A stretch of DNA of 7,447 nt from Peptococcaceae bacterium (lineage in GTDB: Bacteria; Bacillota; Desulfotomaculia; Desulfotomaculales; UBA12532). Shown here piece by piece: positions 1 to 6,128 of the stretch (position 1 is the first letter of the stretch; each line of letters begins with the position of its first letter). The stretch is taken from the NCBI GenBank assembly GCA_003445475.1, contig DMDP01000030.1:1-7447 (forward strand), given 5' to 3'. Position numbers and translations under genes: made by a program. The notes beneath the pieces were generated by a model that saw only the letters and a program-made list of their open reading frames with translations, was not told the origin of the DNA and ran no database searches.

Positions 1-70
1 GGCAGACGCGCTAGATTCAGGATCTAGTGGGGAGACCCCCGTGGAGGTTCAAATCCTCTCTGCCGCACCA
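1..70 (+). tRNA. tRNA-Leu (anticodon CAG), 5' end missing
   Basis: The window opens in the D-loop of a leucine tRNA, so roughly the first 19 bases lie outside. Visible parts are the anticodon stem CTAGA/TCTAG around the loop TTCAGGA (anticodon CAG, reading CUG codons), a long class II variable arm (about 25-43) typical of Leu/Ser tRNAs, a T arm with loop TTCAAAT, the 3' acceptor strand CTGCCGC, discriminator A and an encoded CCA at 68-70. The long variable arm together with the CAG anticodon supports leucine. No neighbouring tRNA follows. Confidence 0.93.
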
Positions 71-79
71 TAGAAAAGC

Positions 80-117
80 AAGGCCGTCGGGTTCACCGCG
101 GCCCTTAATTTTTCTTT
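80..117 (+). terminator. Likely intrinsic terminator after tRNA-Leu
   Basis: An inverted repeat AAGGCCG ... CGGCCCTT (about 80-86 with 99-106, one bulged C) is followed by the T-rich run AATTTTTCTTT. It starts 10 bases after the tRNA CCA and would end the tRNA transcript before the chemoreceptor gene. The stem has a bulge and a rather large loop, so this is good but not perfect. Confidence 0.6.
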
Positions 118-126
118 CCTGTCCAC

Positions 127-154
127 TAAATGTTGTTGCCGGTTGATTCGATAA
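127..154 (+). promoter_or_regulatory. SigD/FliA-like motility promoter candidate
   Basis: TAAA at 127-130 and TTCGATAA at 147-154 are separated by 16 bases. This resembles the motility sigma factor consensus TAAA-N15-GCCGATAA, with a spacer about one base longer and two mismatches. It lies 37 bases before the start codon of a chemoreceptor gene, the class of gene this sigma factor normally controls. The match is short and context-supported; it is not proof of use. Confidence 0.42.
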
Positions 155-190
155 AAGACTGGAGAATCATCTATCCAGAGGTGGGGGCCG

Positions 191-1525
191 ATGGCCAAGA
201 AAAACTGCTGGGATTTGAGGAACTGTCCGGAGGAGCAAAGGGAGAAATGCCCTGCCTTCGTGCAAAACCTGGGGCGGCGCTGCTGGCGCGTGCCCGGAAC
301 GTTGTGCGGCGGCCAGGAGCAGGAAAACATTCTCCAAAAGCTGGCCACCTGTCACCGGTGTGAAGCCTACTTTAAGATAAACTCTCTCACCTGGTACCAG
401 ACCTCCTACTTCCGCTTCCTGGTCTTTGTTACCTTTCCCCTTTTTGTCGGTTTCGCCGGGTTTCTCCTTTACACCCTTTACTTCGTAGACCCCGGGGCCT
501 CGGCACCCTTCTTTATAGCTGCAGGGATATACGCGGCGGCCATACCGTTCTTTACTCTCGCCGCGGCGCGCCAGATGACCAAACCCGTGCGTATCCTGCG
601 GGACAAGCTTATGCAGGTCGGCCAGGGCGACCTTGTCGGCGGCGAAGCCATTGTACCCCGGCGGGATGAATTCATGCTAGTTGCCATCGGCTTCAACGAT
701 ATAGTTGAAATGCTTAAGGACACCGTCAAGCTCCTCGCGGACAAGGCGAGGATTCTCCTTTCTTCGGCAGAGCAACTGACCGCGAGCGCCGAACAGACGT
801 CCGCCGGTGCCAGCGAAACTGCAGCCTCGGTTAATGAAATCGCGGCCACGGTAGACAACGTCAGCCGGGACGTTACATCCGTTGCCGATACCGCGAGGAG
901 CGCCAGCGAACAGGCGGCGCAGGGGAATAAAGATCTGGCCGAATTAAGGACGCACATGCAATCCATCGAAGGCGCGACGCGGAACGTCGCGTCCGTGATT
1001 GAGGAGCTTGACCGGAAATCAGCCGAGATAACGCAGATTGTCGACCTTATTACGCAAATAGCCGATCAGACCAACCTGCTTGCACTTAACGCAGCCATCG
1101 AGGCTGCCAGGGCGGGGGAGCAAGGGCGCGGCTTTGCCGTGGTCGCCGAAGAGGTACGGAAGCTGGCCGAGCAATCGGGGCGCGCGGCGGAGGATATACG
1201 GGAACGTCTCACGGCCATGCAGGGACATACCCACCGCGCGGTGACAGCAATGGCGGAAAGCAGTAAACTGGTACAGGCAGGCGCCGGGGTGGCCGGGCGG
1301 GCGGCCAAATCGTTCCAGGAGATTATTAAAGGCGTTCAGGATCTGACCGACCGTTTGCAAGGTGTGGCCGCGGCTGCCCAGCAGATGGCCGGCGCCGCAG
1401 CCAATGTCACTGCCACCGCCGAGGAACAAAGCGCGGCTACCCAGGAGGTAACCGCCGCTGCAGAAACTCTGGCCAGGCTTGCCGGTGAGTTGCAGTCGTT
1501 GACCGCCAGGTTTAAAGTAGAGTAA
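191..1525 (+). CDS. Methyl-accepting chemotaxis protein with N-terminal Cys-rich (two-CW type) domain
   Basis: This is a membrane chemoreceptor of 444 residues that would signal through CheA/CheW to the flagellar motor. The N-terminus (1-62) is cysteine-rich: C6-W7, C12, C20, C31-W32, C39, C54 and C57, a pattern seen in domains annotated as 'two-CW'. Two hydrophobic helices follow (about 73-97 and 105-126), joined by only some 7 residues, so there is no extracytoplasmic ligand domain. A HAMP-like segment begins near 127 ([11 protein letters not shown]). A long helical signalling domain contains the conserved hairpin tip (about 283-325: [18 protein letters not shown], then [18 protein letters not shown]). 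The ATG at 191 has GAGGTGGGGG just upstream. No terminator follows; the stop is 4 bases from the recA stop on the other strand. The chemoreceptor call is firm; the signal is unknown, but a cytoplasmic metal-, redox- or cofactor-linked cue is a reasonable inference from the cysteines. Confidence 0.95.
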   Translation: MAKKNCWDLRNCPEEQREKCPAFVQNLGRRCWRVPGTLCGGQEQENILQKLATCHRCEAYFKINSLTWYQTSYFRFLVFVTFPLFVGFAGFLLYTLYFVDPGASAPFFIAAGIYAAAIPFFTLAAARQMTKPVRILRDKLMQVGQGDLVGGEAIVPRRDEFMLVAIGFNDIVEMLKDTVKLLADKARILLSSAEQLTASAEQTSAGASETAASVNEIAATVDNVSRDVTSVADTARSASEQAAQGNKDLAELRTHMQSIEGATRNVASVIEELDRKSAEITQIVDLITQIADQTNLLALNAAIEAARAGEQGRGFAVVAEEVRKLAEQSGRAAEDIRERLTAMQGHTHRAVTAMAESSKLVQAGAGVAGRAAKSFQEIIKGVQDLTDRLQGVAAAAQQMAGAAANVTATAEEQSAATQEVTAAAETLARLAGELQSLTARFKVE

Positions 1526-1529
1526 ACTG

Positions 1530-2561
1530 CTACTCCGCCTCCGGTGCCGGCTGGACGGCTGCTGCAGCCACCGGATGCAGGTTAACCGTTTCCCTGATTT
1601 TTTTCTCAATTTCCTGCAGAACGGCCGGGTGCTCTTTAAGGAACTCGCGCGCACTTTCGCGCCCTTGCCCCAGGCGTTCGTCACCGTACGCGTACCACGC
1701 GCCGGCCTTATTTATGATCTTCAGATCTACGCCGAGATCCAGGATGCTGCCTTCACGGGATATACCCTCGCCGTACAGGATATCAAAGTCGGCCTGCCGA
1801 AAGGGGGGAGCCACCTTGTTTTTCACCACCTTGGCTCTTACGCGGCTGCCGATGACCTCGGCTCCCTTTTTTAACGCCTCCAGCTTGCGGACTTCCAACC
1901 GAACGGAAGCGTAAAACTTCAACGCTCTGCCACCGGGGGTGGTTTCGGGGTTGCCGAACATTACACCTACCTTTTCTCGGATCTGATTAATGAAAATGGC
2001 GCTGGTGCGGGACTTGGAAATAACCCCGGTTAGCTTGCGGAGTGCCTGAGACATCAGCCGAGCCTGCAATCCTACGTGCACGTCTCCCATTTCTCCTTCC
2101 AGTTCGGCGCGCGGCACCAGGGCGGCCACGCTGTCCACCACGATGACATCGATTGCGCCCGAACGGACTAGCGCCTCCGCGATTTCCAGTGCCTGTTCCC
2201 CTGTGTCAGGCTGGGAAACGAGAAGATTGTCGATATCGACGCCCAATTTCTTAGCATATACCGGGTCGAGGGCGTGCTCGGCATCGATGAAGGCCGCGGC
2301 CCCACCTGCCTTCTGGGCCTCGGCGATTACGTGCAGAGCCACCGTGGTTTTACCGGATGATTCGGGGCCGAAGATCTCAATAACCCGTCCACGGGGGATG
2401 CCGCCGACGCCCAGCGCGAGGTCCAACGCGATTGACCCGGTAGGTATAACCTCCACGCTAAGCCGGGACGAAGCTTCGCCCAGCTTCATGATCGCCCCCT
2501 TGCCGAATTGACGCTCAATCTGGGCCATCGCGATGTCGAGCGCTTTCTGTTTGTCCAACAA
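1530..2561 (-). CDS. recA: Recombinase RecA
   Basis: RecA is the DNA-dependent ATPase that forms filaments on single-stranded DNA, catalyses strand exchange and triggers LexA self-cleavage. Numbered from a TTG start at 2561 (343 residues), it shows the N-terminal DKQKALD and QFGKGAIM motifs, Walker [10 protein letters not shown] (65-73), the catalytic Glu of IDAEHALD (95), Walker B VIVVDS (139-144), the L2 DNA-binding loop [16 protein letters not shown] and a typical C-terminal domain with an Ala/Pro/Glu tail. Length is normal. Start choice: a GTG at 2576 gives 5 more residues but has only a weak AGGGA site, whereas GGGAGGG (2574-2568) lies 6-7 bases before TTG 2561 (a second TTG is at 2558), matching the usual RecA N-terminus. 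It has its own promoter behind the cinA terminator. No terminator is seen before the convergent chemoreceptor gene. Confidence 0.98.
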   Translation of the reverse strand: MLDKQKALDIAMAQIERQFGKGAIMKLGEASSRLSVEVIPTGSIALDLALGVGGIPRGRVIEIFGPESSGKTTVALHVIAEAQKAGGAAAFIDAEHALDPVYAKKLGVDIDNLLVSQPDTGEQALEIAEALVRSGAIDVIVVDSVAALVPRAELEGEMGDVHVGLQARLMSQALRKLTGVISKSRTSAIFINQIREKVGVMFGNPETTPGGRALKFYASVRLEVRKLEALKKGAEVIGSRVRAKVVKNKVAPPFRQADFDILYGEGISREGSILDLGVDLKIINKAGAWYAYGDERLGQGRESAREFLKEHPAVLQEIEKKIRETVNLHPVAAAAVQPAPEAE

Positions 2562-2592
2562 CCCAATCCCTCCCACTTATGTCGTCCCTAAT

Positions 2593-2620
2593 ATTTTAAG
2601 GCAAACAAGACCATTTGCAA
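2593..2620 (-). promoter_or_regulatory. Candidate SigA-type promoter of recA
   Basis: On the - strand, TTGCAA (2620-2615) and TAAAAT (2598-2593) are separated by 16 bases: 4/6 and 5/6 matches to the -35 and -10 consensus. A start near 2586 would give a leader of about 25 bases containing the GGGAGGG ribosome site. The box lies immediately after the cinA terminator, where recA would need a new promoter. Confidence 0.5.
2601..2618. promoter_or_regulatory. Inverted repeat in recA promoter, possible operator
   Basis: GCAAA and TTTGC form perfect 5-base arms around an 8-base centre (2601-2605 and 2614-2618), lying between and partly over the recA -35 and -10 elements. A separate 10-base palindrome, ATTTGCAAAT (2613-2622), covers the -35. 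The repeat is placed where a repressor would act, but it does not match the Gram-positive LexA box GAAC-N4-GTTC, so its role is only suggested by position. Confidence 0.3.
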
Positions 2621-2646
2621 ATAAGAACGCGGGAATTTATCCCGCG
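2619..2646 (-). terminator. Intrinsic terminator at the end of cinA, with the stop codon in its loop
   Basis: Read on the - strand, CGCGGGA (2646-2640), loop TAAAT (2639-2635) and TCCCGCG (2634-2628) form a perfect 7-bp GC-rich hairpin followed by the T-rich TTCTTATTT. The cinA TAA stop (2639-2637) lies in the loop, so the last cinA codons form the 5' arm. The tail is only moderately T-rich, so some read-through into recA is possible. Confidence 0.7.
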
Positions 2647-3893
2647 CTTAGATTCTCCAGGTATCTTTTCAGCATATTGAGGGCCGTATTGACAGTTCCC
2701 TCGCGTACCGCCCCGCGGTGGCCCGGCAGCACGAACCGGCGGCAGTCCAGGTGTTGCTCCGCGGCCAGCGCAATATACACCAGTCCCACCGGTTTTTCCG
2801 ACGTACCCCCACCGGGACCGGCAACTCCCGTGACGGCAAGTCCGATGTCGGCGCCCGTAAGCGCGCATACGCCACGCACCATGGCAACGGCGGTCTCCTC
2901 GCTGACCGCTCCGCAGCGATCCAGTGTCTCCCGCGGCACCCCCAGTATGCGTTCCTTAAGCTCGTTGCTGTAGGCGATTACACCACCGAGGAAATAGGCA
3001 GAACTCCCGGGAACATTGGTGATTCTGCCGCCCAGGAGACCGGCGGTGCACGACTCGGCCACGCTCAGGGTCAGACCGCATTTCTGCAGTAGTGTACCGA
3101 CTGTCGCCTCGATCTTCTCGTCGTCCGTGGCAAAGACATACTCACCCAGGCGCCTGTAAATTTCCGCCCCGGTCAGGTCAACCAACTTTCTGGCTTCTTC
3201 TGCAGTACCGGCGCGTGCCGTTACCCGCACGTGCACTTCGCCGGGCCGCGCCAGAAACCCCAGTGTCGGGTTCGTCGTGGCCGCCAGGTCGCGCAGGGCA
3301 TCGTGCACAGCATACTCGGGAATAGAGGTGAGTTTGTAAACCCGCACGTACAACACCGGGCCTCGCCCCGGCAAAGCCTCCAGGTACGGGACCACGGAGG
3401 TTGTAAACATGGCCCGGAGTTCCCGCGGGGGACCCGGAAGGATAACAATCGCCTTACCGTCAACCTGGATGATGGCCCCTGGCGCCGTACCCACCGGGTT
3501 GGGCAACACCCGGGCGCCCGCTGGAAAGTAAGCCTGCCTTACAACCGCCTCCGGCAACCCCTTACCCTGCGCGGCAAAAAAGGCCTCCATGGCCTTCAGC
3601 GATTCTTCGTCCAGTACTATGGGACGCCCTAAAACTTCGGCAACGACCTCCTTGGTAATGTCGTCGCTTGTGGGTCCCAGTCCACCCGTGGTGAATACCA
3701 GGTCGACCCGCTTCAGTGCATCGCGCAGAGCGCTCTTCATTATCTCCCGGTCATCGCCAACCACCGTATGCAGGGTAACCTCGATGCCCAGGCGCGCCAG
3801 TTCGCGGCTCAGGTACTGGGCATCTGTGTTGACGATGTATCCCAGCAGGATCTCAGTACCGGTGGATATTACTTCCGCTTGCAACAAGACCAC
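2637..3893 (-). CDS. cinA: CinA family protein (MoCF-like domain plus NMN deamidase domain)
   Basis: This is a two-domain CinA of 418 residues, the usual full length. The N-terminal MoCF/COG1058 domain (about 5-170) shows EVISTGTEILLG, TTGGLGPTSDDIT (68-80), GTAPG (135-139) and LPGPPREL (152-159). In characterised homologues this domain has ADP-ribose pyrophosphatase activity. The C-terminal domain (about 255-415) is of the PncC/NMN amidohydrolase type, with VAESCTAG (278-285), SEETAVAM (331-338) and TGVAGPGGGTSEKPVG (355-370). Such enzymes deamidate NMN in pyridine nucleotide salvage, and cinA is linked to competence in some Gram-positives. It is cytoplasmic. The GTG at 3893 has a poor ribosome site; AGGTGG (3895-3890) lies 5 bases before a TTG at 3884, which would give MQAEVISTGTE and is an equally plausible start. 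It precedes recA in the classic order, but a hairpin separates the two. Confidence 0.96.
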   Translation of the reverse strand: MVLLQAEVISTGTEILLGYIVNTDAQYLSRELARLGIEVTLHTVVGDDREIMKSALRDALKRVDLVFTTGGLGPTSDDITKEVVAEVLGRPIVLDEESLKAMEAFFAAQGKGLPEAVVRQAYFPAGARVLPNPVGTAPGAIIQVDGKAIVILPGPPRELRAMFTTSVVPYLEALPGRGPVLYVRVYKLTSIPEYAVHDALRDLAATTNPTLGFLARPGEVHVRVTARAGTAEEARKLVDLTGAEIYRRLGEYVFATDDEKIEATVGTLLQKCGLTLSVAESCTAGLLGGRITNVPGSSAYFLGGVIAYSNELKERILGVPRETLDRCGAVSEETAVAMVRGVCALTGADIGLAVTGVAGPGGGTSEKPVGLVYIALAAEQHLDCRRFVLPGHRGAVREGTVNTALNMLKRYLENLSAG

Positions 3894-3907
3894 CTGCTTG
3901 TGCTCGT

Positions 3908-3936
3908 ACTTTATTTCACTTATTCGGCGGTGAAAA
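3908..3936 (-). promoter_or_regulatory. Weak candidate promoter of cinA
   Basis: On the - strand TTTTCA (3936-3931) and TAAAGT (3913-3908) are 17 bases apart, each a 4/6 match to the SigA consensus. The -35 overlaps the T tract of the preceding terminator. A start near 3901 would leave a very short leader, which fits the TTG 3884 start better than GTG 3893. It is the best pair in the gap, but weak. Confidence 0.25.
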
Positions 3937-3965
3937 AAAATCCCTTCCCTTGATAAACCGGGAAG
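3933..3965 (-). terminator. Intrinsic terminator of the FtsH-like unit
   Basis: Read on the - strand, CTTCCC (3965-3960), a 10-base loop and GGGAAG (3949-3944) form a 6-bp stem extendable by G-T pairs, soon followed by eight T residues (3940-3933). It begins 17 bases after the stop of the FtsH-like gene and separates that unit from cinA. Confidence 0.7.
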
Positions 3966-3981
3966 AAAAATTTTGTATACA

Positions 3982-5454
3982 CTAGTTTTCCCCAGCCAGC
4001 AAGTTGCGAAACTCCTGGCCGGAAAGTTTCTCGGAGACCAAAAGCTTCTCTACAATGCGACTCATGACCTGCTGCCGCTCGTTAAGGATGGCGCGCACCC
4101 TCTCCTCCTGTTTTTGCAGGATGCGGCTGATCGTCTGGTGCTTAAGTTCTTGGGGCAATGTGCCTGGTGCCACAATGCCGATTTCTGACATGCCACCACG
4201 CACCAGCGTTTCCGCATAATGGACCGCCTGTTCAAAGTCGTTCGCTGCGCCGGTACTGCGCGAGCCGCAGACGACTTCTTCGGCTACCGCCCCCGCGAGG
4301 CAGATAGCGATACGGTCCTCAAGGTAATCCTGTGTGTGCAGGTACTTATCGTCTTCAGGGACCTGCCGGATATAACCCAGCGCATTGCCCCGGGGCGTAA
4401 CTGTGATGGTAGAAACAGACCCCGGTTGCACCATTTCGCTCAGGATGGCGTGCCCGGTCTCGTGCACAGCTACCCGCCGGATCTCTTCCTTGGAAGGTCG
4501 CCGGTCTAGCTTGCCACCCATAACAACCTTGTCGATGGCCTCGAGGAAGTGCACCTGTCTTATTTCGGGTGCTCCCTCGCGCATGGCCAGGATGGCGGCC
4601 TCGTTGGCCAGACTCTCCAGGTGCGCGCCCGAAAAACCGAAAGTTTCCCTGGCGATTCCATCCAGATCCACGTCGTCTGCCAGGGGCTTGTTCCTCGTAT
4701 GCAATCGCAGAATTTCAATGCGGCCTTCCCGGTCAGGCAGTTCCACACGCACCTGCCGGTCGAACCGCCCCGGGCGCAGCAACGCCGGGTCCAGCATGTC
4801 GGGTCTATTCGTGGCCGCCACCACGAGGATCAGGACCTCGTCGTCGATGCCAAGGCCGTCCATCTCCACCAGTAACTGGTTTAGGGTCTGGTCGTATTCC
4901 AGGTGACTGGTTGTCTGACCGCGCTTACCGCCCAGGATATCAATTTCATCGATGAAGATTACCGCGTACCTTTTGCCGCGCTTGCGTGCCGTTTCACGCG
5001 CTTCCTGGAATAAACGGCGCACCCGCTGCGCCCCCACGCCGGCGTACATCTCGATAAATTCCGAGCCGCTCACCGAAAGAAAGACCGCGTCGGTGTAGTG
5101 GGCGGCCGCCTTGGCCATCAGGGTTTTCCCGGTTCCCGGAGGTCCGGTCAGAAGAATCCCTTTTAAGGGACGGATGCCGAGCCTTTTGATCTCGTCGTGA
5201 TGGCGAATGAAGTCCAGGGCCTCCCGGAGTTCCTGGATTGCGGCGGCCTGGCCTCCAACGTCGGCGAACGAAACTCCGACCTCGTTGTCGGCGGTTACCT
5301 TACTGAAGGTTTTAACAAGGCCGCGTGTCTGCGCGAGATAATACGTGCCTATGCCCAAAAGCCCGAGTAGAACCAGCGGCCCGATGTTGTAGCCGTTGGC
5401 CAGCAAAAACACTACGACCCCCAGGCCGATGCCTACGCTAAGCTCTTTCAGCAT
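3982..5454 (-). CDS. Short FtsH-like membrane AAA+ zinc metalloprotease without extracytoplasmic domain
   Basis: This is an FtsH-type protease of 490 residues, against roughly 600-650 for normal FtsH. A membrane hairpin (about 6-18 and 27-42) is joined by a handful of residues, so the usual extracytoplasmic domain is absent. The AAA module has Walker A GPPGTGKT (104-111), pore loop FIEMYAGVGA (133-142), Walker B IFIDEID (166-172), and a second region of homology ending in arginine fingers R227/R230 (LRPGRFDR). The M41-type protease has HETGH (331-335) and the third zinc ligand D406 in GAAND. The active site looks complete, so it should unfold and degrade proteins at the membrane using ATP. 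ATG 5454 is preferred because GGGGGTGGG (5467-5459) lies just upstream; GTG 5463 would add three residues. The start overlaps the upstream gene by 17 bases, implying translational coupling. It ends before a strong terminator. Not called ftsH because a canonical full-length copy probably exists elsewhere. Confidence 0.92.
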   Translation of the reverse strand: MLKELSVGIGLGVVVFLLANGYNIGPLVLLGLLGIGTYYLAQTRGLVKTFSKVTADNEVGVSFADVGGQAAAIQELREALDFIRHHDEIKRLGIRPLKGILLTGPPGTGKTLMAKAAAHYTDAVFLSVSGSEFIEMYAGVGAQRVRRLFQEARETARKRGKRYAVIFIDEIDILGGKRGQTTSHLEYDQTLNQLLVEMDGLGIDDEVLILVVAATNRPDMLDPALLRPGRFDRQVRVELPDREGRIEILRLHTRNKPLADDVDLDGIARETFGFSGAHLESLANEAAILAMREGAPEIRQVHFLEAIDKVVMGGKLDRRPSKEEIRRVAVHETGHAILSEMVQPGSVSTITVTPRGNALGYIRQVPEDDKYLHTQDYLEDRIAICLAGAVAEEVVCGSRSTGAANDFEQAVHYAETLVRGGMSEIGIVAPGTLPQELKHQTISRILQKQEERVRAILNERQQVMSRIVEKLLVSEKLSGQEFRNLLAGEN

Positions 5455-5998
5455 ACAGCCCACCCCCGTTGGTATGGTTTGGGCCTGCTGATGTAACGCT
5501 TCTAGGAACCACTTCTACCAGGTAGAAGTCGTCCTGCCACATGTAAACGTAAATGTTTTCACCGTCGATCCAAACTTTCGCCTCCGCGCCCACCGCCGCT
5601 GCATTCTGCTCGATCTTTTGCGCCATTCCTTCAAAATCACCCTGGACTATGGCAGTATGAATGGCAAACTGGCTCTGATAATAGGCCTTCTCTAAGGCCG
5701 GGTTGCGCTTGTCTTCGACGATTAACCGGTAGGGGCGGTTGCCCAGGGTCGATCCTATTTTCTCGTTCAACTCCTGGTACTTGTCCATTAGATTAGAGGG
5801 ATCGTTGAGGCGGACGTAGACCCGCAGCACCGGCCCTTCTTCTATGCGGTAATAGCCTGTACCATCATCCGCGAGAATCTCCTTCAGCGGCTGCTGCAGG
5901 CTGTACTTCGTATATAGCCACTGTCCGCCGAAAAGCACAATAAGAGTTACCAGCAGCGCCGCCAGGACAACTTTAAGGCGCAACTTGTGCCACTGCAC
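5438..5998 (-). CDS. Single-pass membrane protein of unknown family, coupled to the FtsH-like protease
   Basis: I do not recognise a family for this protein of 186 residues. It begins with a short basic segment (HKLRLK), then one hydrophobic helix (about 9-26), then some 155 mostly polar residues predicted to lie outside the membrane by the positive-inside rule. No signal peptidase site or lipobox is evident. The soluble part alternates likely strands and helices (VLRVYVRL, KYQELNEKI, YRLIVED, a helix-rich 101-137, AKVWIDG, NIYVYMW, FYLVEVV), suggesting a small alpha/beta fold, and has no cysteines. The C-terminal tail is Gly/Asn-rich. The GTG at 5998 has GGGAGG 9 bases upstream. The 3' end overlaps the protease start by 17 bases, and the Gly-rich tail encodes the protease's ribosome site. 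It is first gene of the unit after an extended -10 promoter. A role as adaptor, regulator or detached extracytoplasmic domain of the protease is inferred from context only. Confidence 0.85.
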   Translation of the reverse strand: MQWHKLRLKVVLAALLVTLIVLFGGQWLYTKYSLQQPLKEILADDGTGYYRIEEGPVLRVYVRLNDPSNLMDKYQELNEKIGSTLGNRPYRLIVEDKRNPALEKAYYQSQFAIHTAIVQGDFEGMAQKIEQNAAAVGAEAKVWIDGENIYVYMWQDDFYLVEVVPRSVTSAGPNHTNGGGLYAERA

Positions 5999-6036
5999 GT
6001 CCCTTTGCCTCCCGCTATCTCTTTCGACAGTTAATG

Positions 6037-6045
6037 ATTATATCA
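6037..6045 (-). promoter_or_regulatory. Extended -10 promoter for the membrane protein/FtsH-like unit
   Basis: On the - strand TGATATAAT (6045-6037) is a perfect TATAAT with the TG of an extended -10 element. No TTGACA-like -35 is found 16-18 bases upstream, as is usual for extended -10 promoters. A start near 6030 would leave a leader of about 30 bases with the GGGAGG ribosome site. The 9-base palindrome TAATGATTA (6032-6040) overlaps the box. Confidence 0.55.
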
Positions 6046-6088
6046 CGGGCAGGCTGGGATTTCCTTATGAAATGGATGGCAGGAAGTT

Positions 6089-6128
6089 GAACCGCCGAGG
6101 CGCTTCAAACGTCCCCGTGCTCGGGGAC
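6089..6128. repeat. Two adjacent hairpins at the 3' end of the cupin gene
   Basis: GTCCCCG-TGCT-CGGGGAC (6111-6128) is a perfect 7-bp stem with a 4-base loop inside the last cupin codons. Next to it, GAACCGCCGAGGCGCTTC (6089-6106) is an imperfect inverted repeat covering the stop codon. Neither is followed by a T run on the - strand, so they are not standard intrinsic terminators, but they could slow polymerase or protect the 3' end of the cupin mRNA. Confidence 0.4.

Noticed and set aside
1..190. tRNA-Leu 3' end as an integration site for an island carrying the chemoreceptor
   Set aside because: No integrase gene and no second copy of the tRNA 3' end is visible in the window, and the following genes are core genes.
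478..966. Open frame of 162 codons on the - strand inside the chemoreceptor gene
   Set aside because: It is a Ser/Ala/Leu-rich mirror of the helical signalling domain with no independent support.
1019..1684. Open frame of 221 codons on the - strand across the recA 3' end and the chemoreceptor
   Set aside because: It overlaps two certain genes in other frames, has a low-complexity Arg/Gly/Leu composition with no recognisable domain and no ribosome site; it is a GC-driven shadow.
2577..2650. Standard Gram-positive LexA box upstream of recA
   Set aside because: GAAC occurs on the + strand near 2625, but it is not followed by a GTTC half-site at the right distance; it belongs to the cinA terminator region.
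3966..3990. Terminator reading on the + strand from the hairpin at 3944-3965
   Set aside because: On the + strand the stem is followed by AAAAA before TTTT, and no + strand gene ends here; the T8 tract is on the - strand side.
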